From the NCBI GenBank assembly GCA_002724815.1, contig PBPV01000100.1, forward strand, positions 1 through 7,043: a stretch of 7,043 bases of DNA. Direction: 5' to 3'. Below are positions 5,318-7,043 of this stretch, in pieces. Source of the stretch: Methanobacteriota archaeon. GTDB lineage: Archaea; Thermoplasmatota; Poseidoniia; Poseidoniales; Thalassarchaeaceae. The notes under the pieces are model-generated. The model saw only the letters and a program-made list of their open reading frames with translations, was not told the DNA's origin and ran no database searches. Made by a program: the position numbers and the translations under genes. Numbering within the stretch: position 1 is the first letter of the stretch; each line of letters begins with the position of its first letter.

Positions 5318-5638
5318 TTAGTTACTGAACAAAATTGTTGCAGTTGAATTGAACAGGATGTCGTCAGCGATTTCGAAACCTGCGGCCGCAAATGATTGGA
5401 TGATTTTTCCTTCTTGGATCTTGTATTCCTCGGATGAACGAAATTGTTCCAGTGTCATCTCGTCTGACCATCTTGTGTACGCAATAATGCGTTCGTCATC
5501 TTCAGCAAATGTTGAACCAATGCAACCGTGTTCCATTGCAATTGAAAGAAAGGCCACCATGGATTCACTCATTTCTGGTGTAATTTCCCGGTTATTTTTG
5601 TTGGTAATCCATATCCGCATCACCGATGACTTTTCCAT
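5318..5638 (-). CDS. Small ABM-like dimeric alpha/beta-barrel protein
   Basis: From ATG 5638 this is 106 residues. The pattern is that of ferredoxin-like dimeric barrels of the antibiotic-biosynthesis-monooxygenase type. It has a first strand MRIWITNKN, a helix TPEMSESMVAFLSIAMEHG, the strands CIGSTFAED and RIIAYTRWSD, a second helix TLEQFRSSEEYKIQEGKI, and a final region ending in TATILFSN. The phrase YTRWSDEMTLEQFRSS is the most family-like part. Members are small enzymes or sensors, and substrate cannot be predicted. The open frame reaches back to ATG 5737, overlapping the esterase stop by 17 bases. The extra 33 residues look non-coding, and a TATA-like box (GAGTATAG) sits about 26 bases before ATG 5638, which favours a leaderless message from there. 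ATG 5620 is also possible. Confidence 0.68.
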   Translation of the reverse strand: MEKSSVMRIWITNKNNREITPEMSESMVAFLSIAMEHGCIGSTFAEDDERIIAYTRWSDEMTLEQFRSSEEYKIQEGKIIQSFAAAGFEIADDILFNSTATILFSN

Positions 5639-5660
5639 GCAATGACCATGGAGTGGACGG

Positions 5661-5670
5661 CTATACTCTT
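5661..5670 (-). promoter_or_regulatory. TATA-like promoter of the ABM-like gene
   Basis: On the minus strand the sequence GGAAAGAGTATAG gives a purine-rich BRE-like stretch followed by a TATA core centred near 5664. That is about 26 bases before ATG 5638, the distance expected for a leaderless archaeal transcript. It supports 5638 over the longer start at 5737. Confidence 0.4.
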
Positions 5671-5720
5671 TCCTATCTTTCCGTTCTACAGAAAGGCAGT
5701 CATTCTTGCATTGTGATACT

Positions 5721-6704
5721 TCAATTTGTGAAGTCATTCAGGAAATTCCACATCAGTTCATACGTATCCGTTCCATCGACTTGATTCGGCCAAGTGTGCT
5801 CCTGAGCTTCCATCCCATAGTGCTCAATTCGAACATCGCCATCACAGTCACTGTGGACAATGTGTTCGACCTCATCTCCATTGAACAAATGTGCATGAGT
5901 ATTGCCATTTTGACAATTGGATTTTTCAGCCCAATAATCGATCATTCCAGGGATATTGCTCATGGTCCCCACTCCTTCGTGTTCCCCCTCTTTCCAATCC
6001 CAATCCTCATCGTAATCAATGATGTAATCCAGTTTTCCATGAATATGCAAGACCGCCATCGATCCCGATAAATCACAGGTTTCAGGATTGACCGGCATCG
6101 TGCCGGCAAAAGAAGCAACTGCGGCGAATTGGTGGTTCATTTGGCATGCAATTTCATAGGTGTACATGGACCCAAGTGAATAGCCGATTCCATACAATCG
6201 GTCTTCATCAATACAGTATGCTGTGGACAAATTTTCAATGATGTGTTCGACGTAAATGTTGTCTTCTCTTGAAGTTGCAGCCGTGTTCAGGTACCATTCG
6301 CCTTCTGCAGCAGTCCGATCATCATCTGCAATGGCATAAGCCATGATGAATTTCTCTTCTTCTCCAAGTTGGTCAAACTGACTCTGTTGTTGGAAATCCT
6401 CGGTACTGCCGCCTCCACCGTGGAAGGCGATGATGACGGGCAACAACGTACCCGCATCCGAACTTGGTGCGGACAATCGGTATTGTCGGTCTTGTCCATT
6501 GACGTTGATATCGATAAAGGATTGAGTCAAACTTTGTGAAGGCAATGTACACGGGTCCACGAATACTGTTGATGCATCATCTCCCAAGATTTCTTCTGAA
6601 ATTGAATCCTCTAGACAGCCGCTGAGTGGAACGGTGAGCATGAGAATTGCCAAGATTACAGAGGGTGAAATCTTGGCCATGAAGATCCGAAAGTAACACC
6701 TCAT
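5721..6704 (-). CDS. Secreted lipoprotein esterase, polyhydroxybutyrate depolymerase/LpqC type
   Basis: This is a 327-residue alpha/beta hydrolase exported as a lipoprotein. A hydrophobic segment from about residue 14 ends in lipobox LSGC (Cys30), and an acidic linker follows. The hydrolase core starts near 63 (FIDINVNGQDRQYRL). It has the oxyanion region PVIIAFHGGGGS (89-100), then DNIYVEHIIENL (148-159) and YCIDEDRLYG (163-172). The nucleophile elbow is GYSLG (174-178, Ser176), the acid HGKLD (Asp226) and the histidine EHTWPN (His303). This order matches COG3509-type esterases (PHB depolymerase, feruloyl/acetylxylan esterase relatives). Cysteines at 52, 164, 187, 210, 264 and 287 may form disulfides. 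The substrate is probably an extracellular ester in polymers or cell debris. The ATG at 6704 overlaps the upstream stop as ATGA; ATG 6680 would also give a good signal peptide. Confidence 0.85.
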   Translation of the reverse strand: MRCYFRIFMAKISPSVILAILMLTVPLSGCLEDSISEEILGDDASTVFVDPCTLPSQSLTQSFIDINVNGQDRQYRLSAPSSDAGTLLPVIIAFHGGGGSTEDFQQQSQFDQLGEEEKFIMAYAIADDDRTAAEGEWYLNTAATSREDNIYVEHIIENLSTAYCIDEDRLYGIGYSLGSMYTYEIACQMNHQFAAVASFAGTMPVNPETCDLSGSMAVLHIHGKLDYIIDYDEDWDWKEGEHEGVGTMSNIPGMIDYWAEKSNCQNGNTHAHLFNGDEVEHIVHSDCDGDVRIEHYGMEAQEHTWPNQVDGTDTYELMWNFLNDFTN

Positions 6705-7043
6705 AACAAATTATCGAAAATCGGTGCTCTCAGCATAATCCATATCCACATCAAGTAGACGACAATGGCTCCAATTTCAAAAGAAATCCTTCGCCACCTA
6801 AATCTGTTTGAAGTTAAGCAGATGTAGGAATGCCAACATCGTGAGAGTACAAAAATCCATGCTAGTGTTAAGATGATTACGTCTACATCATCAATGTACA
6901 TGATGACAAGACAAGTCACGAAAAACAACAGTGGAAACTCGAATAGATTGGTGAAATGTAAATCCGTTTGCAGCGACTTTCTAGGAGGTTTCTCTCCTTC
7001 AAAAGTGAGATAATATCTCCAATCGAACCCTTCGTTTACGACA
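6701..7043 (-). CDS. MAPEG-family membrane protein, 5' end outside the window
   Basis: The frame is open from the right edge to TGA 6703-6701, giving 113 visible residues; a TTG at 6928 is internal, not the start. The sequence carries the MAPEG hallmarks. RKSLQTDLHFTNLFEFPLLF (starting at about visible residue 22) matches the conserved N-x-x-E-x-P motif of the family. A long hydrophobic stretch FVTCLVIMYI leads to LAWIFVLSRCWHSYICLTSN, the usual W-x-x-x-R-x-x-H-S...N motif. A last hydrophobic helix, GAIVVYLMWIWIML, ends the protein. MAPEG proteins are small four-helix membrane proteins, many acting in glutathione or lipid-derived chemistry; bacterial and archaeal members mostly lack a known reaction. 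About 20 N-terminal residues are missing. The ATGA overlap links it to the esterase gene downstream. Confidence 0.8.
   Translation of the reverse strand, partial: VVNEGFDWRYYLTFEGEKPPRKSLQTDLHFTNLFEFPLLFFVTCLVIMYIDDVDVIILTLAWIFVLSRCWHSYICLTSNRFRWRRISFEIGAIVVYLMWIWIMLRAPIFDNLL

Noticed and set aside
5706..6071. 121-residue hydrophobic plus-strand frame opposite the esterase
   Set aside because: It is antisense to the catalytic C-terminal part of a well-supported hydrolase; the hydrophobicity is a shadow of acidic codons read in reverse.

Overview
The window looks like chromosome from a marine Group II-type euryarchaeote (Poseidoniia). This is an inference. It rests on archaeal-type TATA elements about 23-27 nt before several start codons, short lipoprotein signal peptides ending in L-T/S-G-C, secreted proteins rich in acidic residues and N-x-S/T sequons, and a mix of bacterial-type metabolic genes (gpsA, phnC, phnE, a MAPEG protein). 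A bacterial origin is not excluded.

Left part, plus strand (1-2647): the tail of a gene that is probably the substrate-binding protein of an ABC importer, a perfect 13-bp hairpin, then phnC (ATPase) and phnE (permease) overlapping through GTGA. Immediately behind them is a membrane-anchored extracytoplasmic protein whose C-terminal half resembles the HmuY family. Together these form a phosphonate/phosphite-type uptake operon with an unusual surface protein as its last gene.

Middle (2650-4445): a 73-residue protein and gpsA (glycerol-3-phosphate dehydrogenase) on the minus strand, converging on the transporter operon with only 2 bp between stop codons. Next come a tRNA-Leu(UAG) gene with encoded CCA and a small plus-strand gene preceded by an 11-bp inverted repeat that brackets a TATA-like box. 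The promoters of gpsA and of the small gene share the 9-mer CTCCTATAC.

Right part, minus strand (4469-7043): read in transcription order, a MAPEG-family membrane protein that runs off the right edge, a secreted lipoprotein esterase of the polyhydroxybutyrate-depolymerase/LpqC type overlapping it by ATGA, a small ABM-like alpha/beta-barrel protein, and a lipoprotein built from 70-residue YD-type tandem repeats. The last two appear to have their own promoters.

I see no CRISPR array, insertion sequence, rRNA or prophage. The points most worth a second look are the HmuY-like protein in the transporter operon, the palindrome around the small gene's promoter, the young 210-bp repeats, and gpsA if the host is archaeal.
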